Virus record (IMG/VR): IMGVR_UViG_3300027859_000081 | Location: 1 to 23,001 of that record | Origin: a virus | DNA: 23,001 bases | Direction: 5' to 3' (one strand) | In this document: piece by piece, positions 1 to 7,167 of the stretch | Position numbering within the stretch: position 1 is the stretch's first letter | How the letters are laid out: every line of letters starts with the position of its first letter | Made by a program: the position numbers and the translations under genes | Notes under the pieces: generated by a model | The model's database searches: none | Told to the model about the DNA's origin: nothing | What the model saw: the letters and a program-made list of their open reading frames with translations, nothing else

Positions 1-171
1 CCTACTGGACCCACTGGTCCAACAGGTAACCAAGGCAACCAAGGTGTTCAAGGTGCTACAGGTTCTGGTGGACCTGGTGGTTCAACAGGTCCTACTGGAC
101 CCACTGGTCCCACTGGTCCTACTGGTCCAACAGGTCCTCAAGGTAACCAAGGTGTTCAAGGTGCCGTTGGT
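1..171 (+). repeat. Collagen-like Gly-X-Y coding repeat
   Basis: There are 57 codons of unbroken G-X-Y triplets, including a run of five PTG units. At DNA level the nine-base units (such as cctactgga and ccaacaggt) are near-identical, so the stretch is prone to recombination with the similar repeats at 2722-3015 and 3379-3558. Confidence 0.85.
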
Positions 172-354
172 GCTACAAACCCACCAAGTGGAACTAACAT
201 CCAGTTGACTGATGGTTTTTACACTAATGATCAGGAGTTAAACTCTGATAAAACGCTATCTGGTTCACTGAACGGTGGAGTGTTTGGACCTTACACGATT
301 GCATCGGGAAGCACTCTTACGATTAGCAGTGGAGCAACCTTCACCGTAATCTGA
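1..354 (+). CDS. Collagen-like tail fibre protein, C-terminal part (5' end outside window)
   Basis: This is the last 117 codons of a gene that begins before the window; frame 1 stays open from base 1 to the TGA at 352-354. About the first 57 residues are uninterrupted Gly-X-Y triplets ([15 protein letters not shown]), which normally form a collagen-like triple helix in phage fibres. A roughly 60-residue non-repeat end follows, finishing with a Ser/Thr/Gly-rich beta-type stretch ([15 protein letters not shown]) that I recognise as a common ending of cyanophage fibre proteins. The triplet style matches the 937-residue fibre at 2614-5427, so the two are probably paralogues. In the repeats proline sits almost only in the X position. 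The role as a distal or side tail fibre is inferred from the repeats and neighbours. The receptor is unknown. Confidence 0.85.
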   Translation, partial: PTGPTGPTGNQGNQGVQGATGSGGPGGSTGPTGPTGPTGPTGPTGPQGNQGVQGAVGATNPPSGTNIQLTDGFYTNDQELNSDKTLSGSLNGGVFGPYTIASGSTLTISSGATFTVI

Positions 355-384
355 TGTATAAATAATCCAAGTTATCAGATTTTT
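350..384 (+). terminator. Weak hairpin plus T-run after the first fibre gene
   Basis: TCTGAT (350-355) can pair with ATCAGA (374-379), and five T residues follow (380-384). The stem has only six pairs and the loop is long (18 bases) and contains the late promoter motif, so termination here is doubtful. Confidence 0.25.
357..364 (+). promoter_or_regulatory. T4-type late promoter motif TATAAATA
   Basis: This is an exact TATAAATA octamer just after the stop of the first fibre gene and 28 bases before the next ATG (393). It equals the T4 late promoter -10 element read by the gp55 sigma factor. Similar octamers precede most structural genes in this window. Confidence 0.75.
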
Positions 385-392
385 AACTTATT

Positions 393-605
393 ATGGTTAC
401 TGGAGTAGACGGAGTTTACGATAAAAGAATAATCTATGATAATGGTGAAGGTGGAGTTGCTATTATTGTACCCTCACCTTCTTGCCAATCAATTGATAGA
501 TTGATTCAAGATGTGCCTGCCGGAAGAAAATATCAAGTGGTTGATATTAGTGATATTCCTAGTGATAGAACTTTTAGAAATGCCTGGACCTACGAGGAGG
601 ATTGA
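393..605 (+). CDS. Small fibre-module protein, first copy (GVDGVYDKR family)
   Basis: This is a 70-residue protein whose motifs are GVDGVYDKRIIY, GGVAIIVPSPSC, DVPAG and IPSDRTFRNAWT. It is clearly paralogous to the protein at 5492-5701, sharing the GVDGVYDKR start, the GGV-I-VPS-x-x-C core, the VP-G--YQ-V segment and the IP-DR--R-AWT end. From memory, similar small proteins (a GG-V-VP core and a DLPADR-FR-AW tail) occur in many prophage tail-fibre regions, usually next to a partner like the next gene; the function is not known. A late promoter lies 28 bases upstream. The next gene's ribosome-binding site (GAGGAGG, 594-600) overlaps its last codons, so the two are almost certainly translated together. 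It may be an assembly helper or minor fibre component. Confidence 0.8.
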   Translation: MVTGVDGVYDKRIIYDNGEGGVAIIVPSPSCQSIDRLIQDVPAGRKYQVVDISDIPSDRTFRNAWTYEED

Positions 606-607
606 TT

Positions 608-883
608 ATGGCACATATTGGAATTAATACAGCAAAAGCAAAAGAAATTCATAAAGAGCATATTCGCGAAAAGCGTAACCCTTTGCTTTCTGCTAAAGAC
701 GTTGACTTTCAACGAGCTCAAGAAACTGGAGCAAGCACGGTAGATATTGTCTCTGCTAAGCAGGCACTTCGTGATGCTACAGATCTTGCTGACATTACTA
801 TTGACACAGTAGGTGTTACTAGTGTCACTAATCAACTCAAAGCATCTTGGGACACAAGTCTTTTAGGCGATAATCCTTGGTAA
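608..883 (+). CDS. Fibre-module partner protein, first copy; assembly-chaperone-like
   Basis: This is a 91-residue protein. I chose ATG 608 because GAGGAGG (594-600) sits seven bases before it; an in-frame TTG at 602 would overlap the upstream stop and has worse spacing. The N-terminal half is helical and basic (AKAKEIHKEHIREKRNPLL), followed by a KQALRDAT segment and the ending LLGDNPW. It is a paralogue of the protein at 5705-5986. The pattern R-x-PLL...D..F.RA.E....KQALRD loosely resembles the LLAESDW...YRQALRDLP pattern of phage tail assembly chaperones such as the gene at 2202-2555. I therefore suggest, without proof, a chaperone or adaptor for the neighbouring fibre. Similar proteins are recalled from prophage fibre loci in company with the previous gene type. 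Confidence 0.8.
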   Translation: MAHIGINTAKAKEIHKEHIREKRNPLLSAKDVDFQRAQETGASTVDIVSAKQALRDATDLADITIDTVGVTSVTNQLKASWDTSLLGDNPW

Positions 884-886
884 GTT

Positions 887-1270
887 ATGAGCACTTTAGT
901 AGCAGCAAATATACAAAACACGGGCAGCGGTGCTCCGACATTTAAGAACACCTCCGGCACGGAGATCGGTCAACTTGCTAAGGCTTGGATTCAATTCAAC
1001 GGCACAGGAACGGTTTCAATTAGAGAGAGTTTTAACTTTTCCTCACTTACTGACAACGGCACTGGTGACTATACAATTACCTTTACAACTGCGATGACAG
1101 ACGCTAATTATGCTGTACTTGGTATGACTTCTGAAAGTGGGAACCCAAACCGCATGATGGCACAAAGAGAGGACAGCACAATTGTCAATACAAGCGTTCG
1201 CGTGGGAACATTTACAACGGGTGGCAGCGTAAGCGATGAAGAACATAATTCTGTTGTGGTTTTCCGCTAA
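887..1270 (+). CDS. Small fibre-tip-like structural protein with AKAW-FNGTGTVSIR domain
   Basis: This is a 127-residue protein. Its N-terminus (MSTLVAANIQNTGSG...NTSGTEIG) is of the short attachment type seen at the start of many cyanophage fibre proteins. Residues about 31-80 carry the motif AKAWIQFNGTGTVSIRESFN, then TDNGTGDYTITFT and NYA. The same domain makes up residues 28-73 of the next protein and the end (837-937) of the large collagen-like fibre, so this is a free-standing copy of a fibre C-terminal module. It starts three bases after the preceding stop, so it is probably in the same transcript as 393-883. A receptor-binding tip is the likely role, inferred from context. No catalytic motif is visible. 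Confidence 0.75.
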   Translation: MSTLVAANIQNTGSGAPTFKNTSGTEIGQLAKAWIQFNGTGTVSIRESFNFSSLTDNGTGDYTITFTTAMTDANYAVLGMTSESGNPNRMMAQREDSTIVNTSVRVGTFTTGGSVSDEEHNSVVVFR

Positions 1271-1276
1271 TCAATT

Positions 1277-1663
1277 ATGAGCACTATAAAAGTAAACAAT
1301 TTACAAAATACTTCTGGAGGTGCAAGTTCAACAGCAGAAGAAATTCAGCAAGGTAGAGCAAAAGCGTGGGTGAACTTTAATGGCACCGGCACAGTCTCCA
1401 TTTACGATGACTATAATGTAAGTACAATTACTGATCATGATACGGGACAGTATACTATCAATTTCACCAATCCAATGCCAAACGCAAACTATGCCTTTAC
1501 TGGAATTAATTCTTCAGACGGAGACAGTGGTCATGAATCAATTGTGTCGAAGCACGGAGGATCTACTCCAACTACGAGTGCCTTACGTATCCGTATTACA
1601 AAGACAAGTGACGCAGGTTATACGAACAAAGCAATGACCAGCGTTATAATTTTTGGAGATTAA
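1277..1663 (+). CDS. Small fibre-tip-like structural protein, paralogue of the previous gene
   Basis: This is a 128-residue protein built like its neighbour: an N-terminal MSTIKVNNLQNTSGG stretch and then [33 protein letters not shown] and NYAF (about residues 28-73). The distal part (residues 75-128) differs from the 887-1270 protein, as expected if this surface contacts a variable receptor. Only six bases separate it from the previous stop. Both proteins match the C-terminus of the 937-residue fibre, closest in the AKAWVNFNG block. The role as a virion tip protein is inferred. Confidence 0.75.
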   Translation: MSTIKVNNLQNTSGGASSTAEEIQQGRAKAWVNFNGTGTVSIYDDYNVSTITDHDTGQYTINFTNPMPNANYAFTGINSSDGDSGHESIVSKHGGSTPTTSALRIRITKTSDAGYTNKAMTSVIIFGD

Positions 1664-1665
1664 CA

Positions 1666-2205
1666 ATGAGTCAAATTAAAGTAGATAGTATAGTTCCAAG
1701 AAGTGGACTTTCTGGTGGTGCCAGTGGTGGTATCATACAATCAGTACACGAGTTTAGTACTACGAAGATTGAGACGAGTTCAGATGCTGATATTATTTCA
1801 GCAACTATTACTCCATCATCTTCATCAAGTAAAATTTTATTCATGTACACTGGTAACGTAGCTCAGGAAAGCACTGAAGGACGGGAATGGGGATTCATAG
1901 CGTATAGAGGTTCAACTCAAATTCGCCTTGGAAGGGATGAAAATAGCAACAGTAGAGCAACATTCCAAGCTTTTGGTACTGACAACCGTGCTGCTGCGAG
2001 CAACTTCAATGGAACATATCAAATAACTGGTATTTTAGTTGATGAACCAAACACCACTTCATCAATAACTTATAAACTTGCTATAGAACAATTTTATACA
2101 AGTAGTACTGCACCAGTTAAGATTGGGGAATCTGGATGGGGTGGAACGGGAATTGAACAGGTAACTAATGGTTACTCTTTGACACTAATGGAGATTTCAG
2201 GATGA
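1666..2205 (+). CDS. Putative fibre-associated structural protein
   Basis: This is a 179-residue protein. ATG 1666 follows a GGAG site (1655-1658). The start MSQIKVDSIVPRSGLSGG shares the MS-x-IKV-x-x-I/L pattern with the two preceding proteins, suggesting a common docking segment. The rest is Ser/Thr-rich and beta-prone (SATITPSSSSSKILFMYTGN, ITYKLAIEQFYTSS, NGYSLTLMEISG). The layout of small beta strands and a closing LTLMEIS strand is like single-domain jelly-roll proteins recalled from marine phage fibre loci. It lacks the AKAW domain. Its stop overlaps the next ATG (ATGA), so it is translationally coupled to the chaperone-like gene. Specific function unknown. Confidence 0.7.
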   Translation: MSQIKVDSIVPRSGLSGGASGGIIQSVHEFSTTKIETSSDADIISATITPSSSSSKILFMYTGNVAQESTEGREWGFIAYRGSTQIRLGRDENSNSRATFQAFGTDNRAAASNFNGTYQITGILVDEPNTTSSITYKLAIEQFYTSSTAPVKIGESGWGGTGIEQVTNGYSLTLMEISG

Positions 2206-2555
2206 TTGGAAAAGCACTTCAAAACTTAAGACCAGGATCAAAATGGACTATTCGTGGGGGTTATTATGGTGGGATAGAGTGGAAAGATACAGAACAAACA
2301 AAACCAACAGAAGAAGAAGTAAATTCGGAAATAGCAAGACTTCAATCAGAAGAACCAATGAAAAGGTTGAGAGATTATAGAAATAAACTGTTGGCAGAAA
2401 GTGATTGGATGGCAAACTCTGATGTAACAATGTCTGATGCATGGAAAACATATCGTCAGGCACTTAGAGACCTTCCAAGCACTGCTACACCAGTGTTAGA
2501 TAACACCTCAAAACCAGGTATTTCGGGAGTTACCTGGCCAACAAAACCTTCTTGA
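2202..2555 (+). CDS. Tail fibre assembly chaperone-like protein (Phage_tail_APC type)
   Basis: This is a 117-residue protein. The C-terminal half has the hallmark sequence of phage tail assembly chaperones: RLRDYRNKLLAESDWMANSD (about residues 55-74), then W-x-x-YRQALRDLPS and a final GVTWPTKPS. Proteins of this family (Pfam Phage_tail_APC, from memory) sit directly behind the fibre gene they serve and help it fold or trimerise. The N-terminal part (LRPGSKWTIRGGYYGGIEWK) is less familiar. ATG 2202 overlaps the preceding TGA by one base pair step, pointing to coupling with the structural protein at 1666-2205, its most likely client. The large fibre at 2614 lies just downstream under its own late promoter and is an alternative client. 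Confidence 0.85.
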   Translation: MIGKALQNLRPGSKWTIRGGYYGGIEWKDTEQTKPTEEEVNSEIARLQSEEPMKRLRDYRNKLLAESDWMANSDVTMSDAWKTYRQALRDLPSTATPVLDNTSKPGISGVTWPTKPS

Positions 2556-2587
2556 CGGTCTGATGCTGATGTGATTTGATTTGATTT

Positions 2588-2595
2588 AATAAATA
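2588..2595 (+). promoter_or_regulatory. T4-type late promoter motif AATAAATA
   Basis: The octamer AATAAATA lies in a 58-base gap, 18 bases before ATG 2614 of the large collagen-like fibre. It differs from the consensus only in the first base. Confidence 0.6.
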
Positions 2596-2613
2596 CTCAA
2601 AAAAGTGTAGATA

Positions 2614-5427
2614 ATGGCAGCACTAAATTTTCCTGCGAACCCTAGCAATGGTGACACTTACTCAGCAAATGGGTTAACTTTTACATTTAATGGCACTGCC
2701 TGGACAAGAGGTAGTGATCCTGGTGCACAAGGACATCAAGGTGTTCAAGGTGCACAAGGTCATCAGGGTGTTCAGGGTGCTACAGGTGCAAATTCAAGTG
2801 TAGCAGGTCCTACTGGACCACAGGGCAATCAAGGCGTACAGGGTGCCCAAGGTGTTCAGGGTGCCACAGGTGCTGGTGGTTCAACAGGTTCCACAGGTCC
2901 ACAGGGCAATCAAGGCGTACAGGGTGCTCAAGGTGTTCAGGGTGCTTCAGGTTCCGGTGGTTCAACGGGTTCAACAGGACCTCAGGGTTATCAAGGCGTA
3001 CAAGGTGCTGATGGAAACTTCGGTGGTGCCACTTTTGATTATACATTTAGCACTACAACAACAGATTCTGATCCTGGACAAGGAAACTTAAGATTCAATA
3101 ATGGCACACTGTCCTCTGCGACAGAAATGTATATTGATGATGAAGATGATGGCGGTAATGATATCCAAGCATTCTTAAGAACAATTGACGATTCAACGTC
3201 AACAGTCAAAGGTCACGTTAGAGTATCTAATAGACTCAACGCAGCAGACTTTGCTCTATTCACAATTAGTGGTACAAACACAGAAGCATCTGGTTATCAT
3301 AAGGTAAGTGTATCTTATGTTTCTGGTGCAACTTCATTTAGTAATAGTGAAGATATTATTGTAACTTTTGCCAGAACTGGAACAAAAGGCGACACTGGTT
3401 CTGCTGGACCTCAAGGTAATCAGGGTGTCCAGGGTGCTGGTGGACCAACGGGTTCTACCGGTCCCACAGGACCACAAGGAAACCAAGGTGTTCAAGGTGC
3501 TCAAGGACATCAAGGTGTTCAAGGCGCTACTGGTTCCACTGGACCTACAGGACCTAACACGATTGACGATTTTATAACTCATAATGGAGATACAGACACC
3601 AAATTTGGATTTGCTGCTGCTGATACATTTACAGTAGAGACTGGTGGTGATGAAGCACTTCGTATAGATTCAAGTGGTCGTGTAGTAATTGGTACTGACA
3701 CTGCACGAACCGATTTCTTTTCAGGTACTTTGTCTGCCAACGTACAGGTAGAAGGTAGTTCTTATGCGGCTTATTCTTGCTACGCAACTAATGGCAACGG
3801 TGCGTTTATTTTTGGACGTGATAATGGATCTAGCGGTTCGACTATCGGAAACCTGAGTTGGCAGGCAGACGACGGAACAGATGAAGTCGAAGCTGCAAGA
3901 ATTTCCGCGCAAATAGATGGCACTCCTGGATCAAATGATATGCCGGGGCGTCTATTGTTCTTCACTACTGCCGATGGAGCATCATCACCAACAGAAAGAC
4001 TTCGTATAAGTTCTGCTGGTAATGTTGCTATCGGAACTGATGCATATGGTAACGTTGACCCTCTAGCACCACTTCATGTTTCCAGTTATTCTCCAACAAC
4101 AGCAATCACAGACCATGGTACTTTAAGAGCTGCTGCAACACTATTGTTGCAGACATCAAATAATGTTAATGACTCTAGATCTGGTGTAATGTTTAGTGGA
4201 GCACTCCACTCAACAGATGGATGTAGTGCTGGTATCATAGCAAATCATGAAAATGTATCGGAAAATAGTGAGTCCACATCTTTAAGTTTTTATACTTCAC
4301 ATAATGAAAGTCTGGGAGAAAGACTTCGTATAACTTCTGGTGGTGGTCATAGGATAAAATGTAATGAAAGTTGGACTGCAGCAAATCTATCAGAACTTAA
4401 TAGTGATAAATTAGCACTTAATATTAATCAAACAAGACAGGGGCAAACAAAAGCAATTGCATTTGGTGCTATTGGTGCTTCTGGTGGTTCTACTGGTATT
4501 CAGTGTTATGATACATCTGATAACAGTGCTAATCCCTTATTAATAAATCCATTTGGTGGTAATGTTGGTATCAATATTACTACTCCTGAAAGACCATTGC
4601 ACATCGTTGGTAATGATGGTGCTACTGGTGCAACACTAGGTAATAGTGATACCACACTAGTACTTGATAATTCTGGTGGTAATGGTGCAATGATTGAGTT
4701 CCTTGCTTCTAATACTGGACAGGGACATATCATGTTCACTGATACTGATGGAACCAATAGAGGTAGAATTTCATATAATCATACTAGTGATTATTTTAGA
4801 ATTGATACTGCTGGTACAGAAAGACTTCGTATAACTTCTGCTGGTAGAGTGCATGTTACTGCTGGTGATTTTAGAGTTACTGATAATAACTCTGGATTGC
4901 TGTTCCAAGAAAGTAATAATGGAGCATTCCTTTGGTTAGATGGTGCTAATGGCGATTTCGTTGGTGGTGATTATTATGGTATTGCTGCAAACAATAGTGC
5001 TCAGTTGCAATTTGGATATGCTGGTTCTGCACATATGGTACTTGATAGCAGTGGTAATCTCACCGTAAACGGCACTTTAACTGCAAATAGTTTTAGTGGT
5101 TCTTTAACATCTGATAATACTGCTAAAGCATGGGTCAACTTCAATGGCTCTGGAACAGTTTCTATCCGTGACGACTTTAATGTAAATACTATTAGTGATC
5201 AAGGCACTGGAAAATATTTTGTTAATTTTTCTAATAGTCTGTCTAATGGTAATTATGCTGCTGCTTTGGGAATATCAGGAGCAAATGGATATGTAATGTC
5301 CAATTCTCTTAAAGATGGATATGGTCGTGGTGGAACCATGGATTCATCTGGGTTTAATATTTGGACAAACAACGACTCCAACCACTCCGGTGATGAAAGT
5401 GTAGTCACTGCTGTTGTCTTTGATTAA
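2614..5427 (+). CDS. Large collagen-like tail fibre protein
   Basis: This is a 937-residue protein. Residues 1-32 ([19 protein letters not shown]... and TFNGTAW) form an N-terminal cap common in cyanophage fibres. Residues 37-134 and about 256-315 are Gly-X-Y collagen repeats ([18 protein letters not shown]), interrupted by a beta-rich globular segment. The middle carries recurrent short motifs ([68 protein letters not shown]), typical of repeated beta-structured fibre shafts. Residues 837-937 are the [20 protein letters not shown] tip domain also found alone at 887-1270 and 1277-1663. It most likely forms a trimeric fibre for host recognition. The late promoter at 2588-2595 fits late expression. 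No S74 self-cleavage domain is present, so folding may depend on the small chaperone-like neighbours. Confidence 0.9.
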   Translation: MAALNFPANPSNGDTYSANGLTFTFNGTAWTRGSDPGAQGHQGVQGAQGHQGVQGATGANSSVAGPTGPQGNQGVQGAQGVQGATGAGGSTGSTGPQGNQGVQGAQGVQGASGSGGSTGSTGPQGYQGVQGADGNFGGATFDYTFSTTTTDSDPGQGNLRFNNGTLSSATEMYIDDEDDGGNDIQAFLRTIDDSTSTVKGHVRVSNRLNAADFALFTISGTNTEASGYHKVSVSYVSGATSFSNSEDIIVTFARTGTKGDTGSAGPQGNQGVQGAGGPTGSTGPTGPQGNQGVQGAQGHQGVQGATGSTGPTGPNTIDDFITHNGDTDTKFGFAAADTFTVETGGDEALRIDSSGRVVIGTDTARTDFFSGTLSANVQVEGSSYAAYSCYATNGNGAFIFGRDNGSSGSTIGNLSWQADDGTDEVEAARISAQIDGTPGSNDMPGRLLFFTTADGASSPTERLRISSAGNVAIGTDAYGNVDPLAPLHVSSYSPTTAITDHGTLRAAATLLLQTSNNVNDSRSGVMFSGALHSTDGCSAGIIANHENVSENSESTSLSFYTSHNESLGERLRITSGGGHRIKCNESWTAANLSELNSDKLALNINQTRQGQTKAIAFGAIGASGGSTGIQCYDTSDNSANPLLINPFGGNVGINITTPERPLHIVGNDGATGATLGNSDTTLVLDNSGGNGAMIEFLASNTGQGHIMFTDTDGTNRGRISYNHTSDYFRIDTAGTERLRITSAGRVHVTAGDFRVTDNNSGLLFQESNNGAFLWLDGANGDFVGGDYYGIAANNSAQLQFGYAGSAHMVLDSSGNLTVNGTLTANSFSGSLTSDNTAKAWVNFNGSGTVSIRDDFNVNTISDQGTGKYFVNFSNSLSNGNYAAALGISGANGYVMSNSLKDGYGRGGTMDSSGFNIWTNNDSNHSGDESVVTAVVFD
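2722..3015 (+). repeat. Collagen-like Gly-X-Y coding repeat, first block of the 937-residue fibre
   Basis: About 98 residues of mostly G-X-Y triplets lie here. A longer unit encoding [17 protein letters not shown] occurs twice with nearly the same DNA (around 2818-2865 and 2899-2946). One interruption ([10 protein letters not shown]) breaks the register. Confidence 0.85.
3379..3558 (+). repeat. Collagen-like Gly-X-Y coding repeat, second block of the 937-residue fibre
   Basis: Sixty codons starting [13 protein letters not shown] and ending GPTGPN. Unlike the first block it begins with a charged GTKGDTG triplet pair, frequent at the start of bacterial and phage collagen-like domains. Confidence 0.85.
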
Positions 5428-5429
5428 AC

Positions 5430-5458
5430 TTGACAAAATTTTAGAGTTTGATTAAAAT
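5430..5458 (+). promoter_or_regulatory. Sigma70-type promoter TTGACA-17-TAAAAT
   Basis: A perfect -35 box (TTGACA, 5430-5435) is followed after exactly 17 bases by TAAAAT (5453-5458), five of six matches to TATAAT. It lies just after the stop of the 937-residue fibre and overlaps the late promoter motif at 5456-5463. Confidence 0.6.
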
Positions 5459-5463
5459 AAATA
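5456..5463 (+). promoter_or_regulatory. T4-type late promoter motif AATAAATA
   Basis: AATAAATA lies 28 bases before ATG 5492, the same distance as at the paralogous gene 393. It shares bases with the -10 box of the sigma70-type promoter described at 5430-5458. Confidence 0.6.
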
Positions 5464-5491
5464 GATAAGTATAAAAAAGTTTGAAGGTATT

Positions 5492-5701
5492 ATGCCTGGA
5501 GTAGATGGAGTTTACGACAAAAGGGTGATTTATCCAGATGATGATGGTGGAGTCACTATTTTAGTGCCATCAACACACTGCCCATCTCTCGAAAGATTGG
5601 CAGAAAATGTACCTGAAGGAAAACCATATCAAATAGTAAACGTGTCTGAAATTCCTACTGATAGGAGTTATAGAGATGCTTGGACATTCGTGGAGGACTA
5701 G
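5492..5701 (+). CDS. Small fibre-module protein, second copy (GVDGVYDKR family)
   Basis: This is a 69-residue paralogue of the protein at 393-605. It shares GVDGVYDKR, IY, GGV-I-VPS, a single Cys, VPEGKPYQIV and IPTDRSYRDAWT-x-x-ED. GAAGG (5483-5487) precedes ATG 5492 by four bases. It lies directly behind the large collagen-like fibre just as its twin lies behind the other collagen-like fibre, which ties the family to this fibre class. It is followed after three bases by its usual partner gene. The function is unknown; an accessory or assembly role for the fibre is inferred from this repeated placement. Confidence 0.8.
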   Translation: MPGVDGVYDKRVIYPDDDGGVTILVPSTHCPSLERLAENVPEGKPYQIVNVSEIPTDRSYRDAWTFVED

Positions 5702-5704
5702 TAA

Positions 5705-5986
5705 ATGAGCATAGGTATTGATGTAAACAAGGCGAAACAAATCCATAAAGATAAAATTCGCAATGTTCGCCAACCACTGTTAGAAGCAGAGGATATAATC
5801 TTTATGAGAGCAGTTGAATCTAATGATGACACTGCCAAAACAACATCTTCTACAAAAAAACAAGCACTACGTGATGCTACAAATATTGTTGACAGTGCTA
5901 CTATTACTGCCACTGATGTTGTTGGAGTAACTAATGAACTCAAAGCAGTTTGGAATACTGATTTATTAGGAGACAATCCACTTTAA
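5705..5986 (+). CDS. Fibre-module partner protein, second copy; assembly-chaperone-like
   Basis: This is a 93-residue paralogue of the protein at 608-883. Shared elements include IGI/IGIDVNKAKQIHKDKIR, R-x-PLL, D-x-x-F-x-RA, KKQALRDATNI, GV-x-x-x-TNELKAVWNTDL and LLGDNP. ATG 5705 is preceded by GGAGG in the end of the upstream gene (5692-5696), so the pair is coupled in the same way as the first copy. The predicted helical N-terminus and KQALRD segment suggest relation to tail-fibre assembly chaperones, but the similarity is weak and judged by eye. After this copy comes an oxygenase, whereas small tip proteins follow the first copy. Confidence 0.8.
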   Translation: MSIGIDVNKAKQIHKDKIRNVRQPLLEAEDIIFMRAVESNDDTAKTTSSTKKQALRDATNIVDSATITATDVVGVTNELKAVWNTDLLGDNPL

Positions 5987-5993
5987 TATTATA

Positions 5994-6647
5994 ATGAATC
6001 ATAATGCAGTAGGTGTATTCGCACAACCGATAACAAGAATAAAGTGTGATATAGAGGGAGTGTGTGAATTTTTTGACAGTGTAATTAAACGTAAAGATGA
6101 TTCTGTTACAAATAAACTTCTTGGTGGTGGCAGTCCACAATTGAGACATTATCATAATTGTAATAATGTTTTCAACATATATTCAGAGTTGAAAAACTTG
6201 CATGATCAAGTTTTAGAGAAATCAAACTTTGTCTATAGAAAAGTGATGAATTATGAAAGTGATGTTTTTATCACAAACGCTTGGTTTAATGAGTGTCAGA
6301 TTGGTGGTTCTCAAGACCTTCATAGTCACTGTAATTCTATGTTGTGTGGAACTCTTTATTTAAGAACTGATGAAAATACTGAGATTTTATTTAGTAGTCC
6401 ATTTGGCACAAGTAAAATTGCTCCCAATTTGTCTGATAAGGCATCTGGTCAACCAAATGAATTTGGATATAACTATCATCAAACTAAAATTTATATAAAT
6501 CCAAAACAAGGCGACTGTTTGTTTTGGCCAAGTTTTCTAAGTCATGGATACTTTTCTAATCAAACACCAAACAGATTATCTCTAAGTTTTAATTTGATGC
6601 CGGTGTCATTTAACTCACTTTACAAACCACACCATGTAAGTCGTTAG
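5994..6647 (+). CDS. Putative 2OG-Fe(II) oxygenase (2OG-FeII_Oxy_5-like)
   Basis: This is a 217-residue protein. The C-terminal half fits the double-stranded beta-helix of 2-oxoglutarate/Fe(II) dioxygenases of the type often found in cyanophages: QDLHSHCNSMLCGTLYLR (H110, H112), then GDCLFWPSFLSHGYF (H184) and NRLSLSFN (R194, the likely 2-oxoglutarate-binding Arg). In this family the first metal motif is often written H-x-H or H-x-x-x-N rather than the classical HxD, so activity is plausible but not certain. The substrate is unknown. No clear Shine-Dalgarno precedes ATG 5994, which starts seven bases after the fibre-partner gene, so it is probably read from the same transcript. It is one of four such oxygenase-like genes in the window. 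Confidence 0.75.
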   Translation: MNHNAVGVFAQPITRIKCDIEGVCEFFDSVIKRKDDSVTNKLLGGGSPQLRHYHNCNNVFNIYSELKNLHDQVLEKSNFVYRKVMNYESDVFITNAWFNECQIGGSQDLHSHCNSMLCGTLYLRTDENTEILFSSPFGTSKIAPNLSDKASGQPNEFGYNYHQTKIYINPKQGDCLFWPSFLSHGYFSNQTPNRLSLSFNLMPVSFNSLYKPHHVSR

Positions 6648-6657
6648 TTGATGCCCC

Positions 6658-6686
6658 TTGACACCCCGAGGTGGATGCCTTATAAT
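6658..6686 (+). promoter_or_regulatory. Consensus sigma70 promoter TTGACA-17-TATAAT
   Basis: TTGACA (6658-6663), a 17-base spacer and TATAAT (6681-6686) exactly match the bacterial sigma70 consensus. Transcription would start near 6693, 19 bases before ATG 6712, and could run through the small genes and the tRNA cluster. In T4-like phages such promoters serve immediate-early genes read by host polymerase. Confidence 0.9.
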
Positions 6687-6711
6687 ACGGGGGTCAACAA
6701 CAAAGCAATCC

Positions 6712-6909
6712 ATGAACGCCGAAACTTTTGTTGAGAATGTCGTTATTGACATTTGTAGCAGGTCTTTCATCGTCACTAGTGACAAAAATGACAAACGTAT
6801 GGTAGAATGTGATAGTGCAGAAGAGTTTATGAATCTTCTTGAGGTTTGCACTGCTCTCCTAGAGGAAGATCAAATTCTATATACAGAACCAGTTACTATG
6901 GAAAGTTGA
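6712..6909 (+). CDS. Small protein of unknown function upstream of the antitoxin-like gene
   Basis: This is a 65-residue acidic protein (MNAETFVENVVIDICSRSFI... and AEEFMNLLEVCTALLEEDQI). I use ATG 6712 because the in-frame TTG at 6658 lies inside the sigma70 -35 box and would not be transcribed. The beginning looks beta-stranded (VVIDICSRSFIVTSD) and the end helical. I do not recognise a family with known function, though I believe similar proteins are frequent in T4-like cyanophages. Its TGA overlaps the ATG of the Phd/YefM-like gene (TGATG), so the two are coupled. The gene order resembles a two-gene toxin-antitoxin unit, but nothing in this acidic sequence looks like a known toxin. Confidence 0.75.
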   Translation: MNAETFVENVVIDICSRSFIVTSDKNDKRMVECDSAEEFMNLLEVCTALLEEDQILYTEPVTMES

Positions 6910-7082
6910 TGGAAGTATTTACTATTCAAGAATGGGAAAAGAATTTTGATGAACTCTTCAAGAGAGTAGAAGACGGAGAAACAATAGGTATAATCAAAGA
7001 AGATGGACAGGCAGCAGTAATGATGCCTGCCGATGATGAAATTATACGAATATACACAGAGCAAAATAACGAAGCTCAGTAA
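6909..7082 (+). CDS. Phd/YefM-like antitoxin-type protein, without obvious toxin
   Basis: This is a 57-residue protein read from ATG 6909, which overlaps the preceding stop. The sequence FTIQEWEKNFDELFKRVEDG, then ETIGIIKEDGQAAVMMPADD, follows the Phd/YefM antitoxin pattern (a short N-terminal strand, a helix with NF-x-EL-x-x-RV-x-x-GE, then a strand pair with a turn and the V-x-x-P motif). Phd/YefM proteins dimerise, bind operator DNA by this N-terminal fold and neutralise Doc, YoeB or related toxins with a C-terminal tail. Here the tail is short (about 15 residues), and no RelE-, Doc- or PIN-type gene is adjacent. It could act against a host toxin or have kept only the DNA-binding role. It is transcribed with the tRNA cluster from 6658-6686. 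Confidence 0.7.
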   Translation: MEVFTIQEWEKNFDELFKRVEDGETIGIIKEDGQAAVMMPADDEIIRIYTEQNNEAQ

Positions 7083-7093
7083 TTTCATCATCT

Positions 7094-7165
7094 GGGACTA
7101 TCGCATATTGGTTAATGCCCACTGCTTATAACGGTGTGAACCGGGTTCAATTCCCGGTAGTCCTA
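7094..7165 (+). tRNA. tRNA-Ile (anticodon UAU)
   Basis: The cloverleaf is complete. The acceptor is GGGACTA with TAGTCCT (one G-U pair); the D stem is GCAT/ATGC with a GG in the loop; the anticodon stem is CACTG/CGGTG with loop CTTATAA; the T arm is CCGGG-TTCAATT-CCCGG; the discriminator is A. The anticodon TAT (7127-7129) reads AUA (Ile). No CCA is encoded. A direct AUA-reading tRNA is uncommon in bacteria, which normally use a lysidine-modified CAU tRNA. Confidence 0.88.
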
Positions 7166-7167
7166 TC

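Noticed and set aside
2552-2580. TTGACG followed by TTTGAT as a sigma70 promoter before the large fibre
   Set aside because: The -10 box matches only three of six bases; the late motif at 2588-2595 explains the gene better.
2722-3015. CRISPR-like array in the repeated DNA
   Set aside because: The repeats are in-frame protein-coding Gly-X-Y units with no unique spacers of constant length.
2810-3582. Several antisense and shifted frames across the collagen repeats
   Set aside because: They are by-products of the regular Gly-X-Y DNA repeats, which keep alternative frames open.
5990-5995. TATAAT box just before the oxygenase gene at 5994
   Set aside because: The box overlaps the ATG itself and has no -35 element at the right distance, so it cannot drive this gene.
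6658-6711. Longer start (TTG 6658) for the small gene before the antitoxin
   Set aside because: It would begin inside the -35 box of a perfect promoter, upstream of the transcript start.
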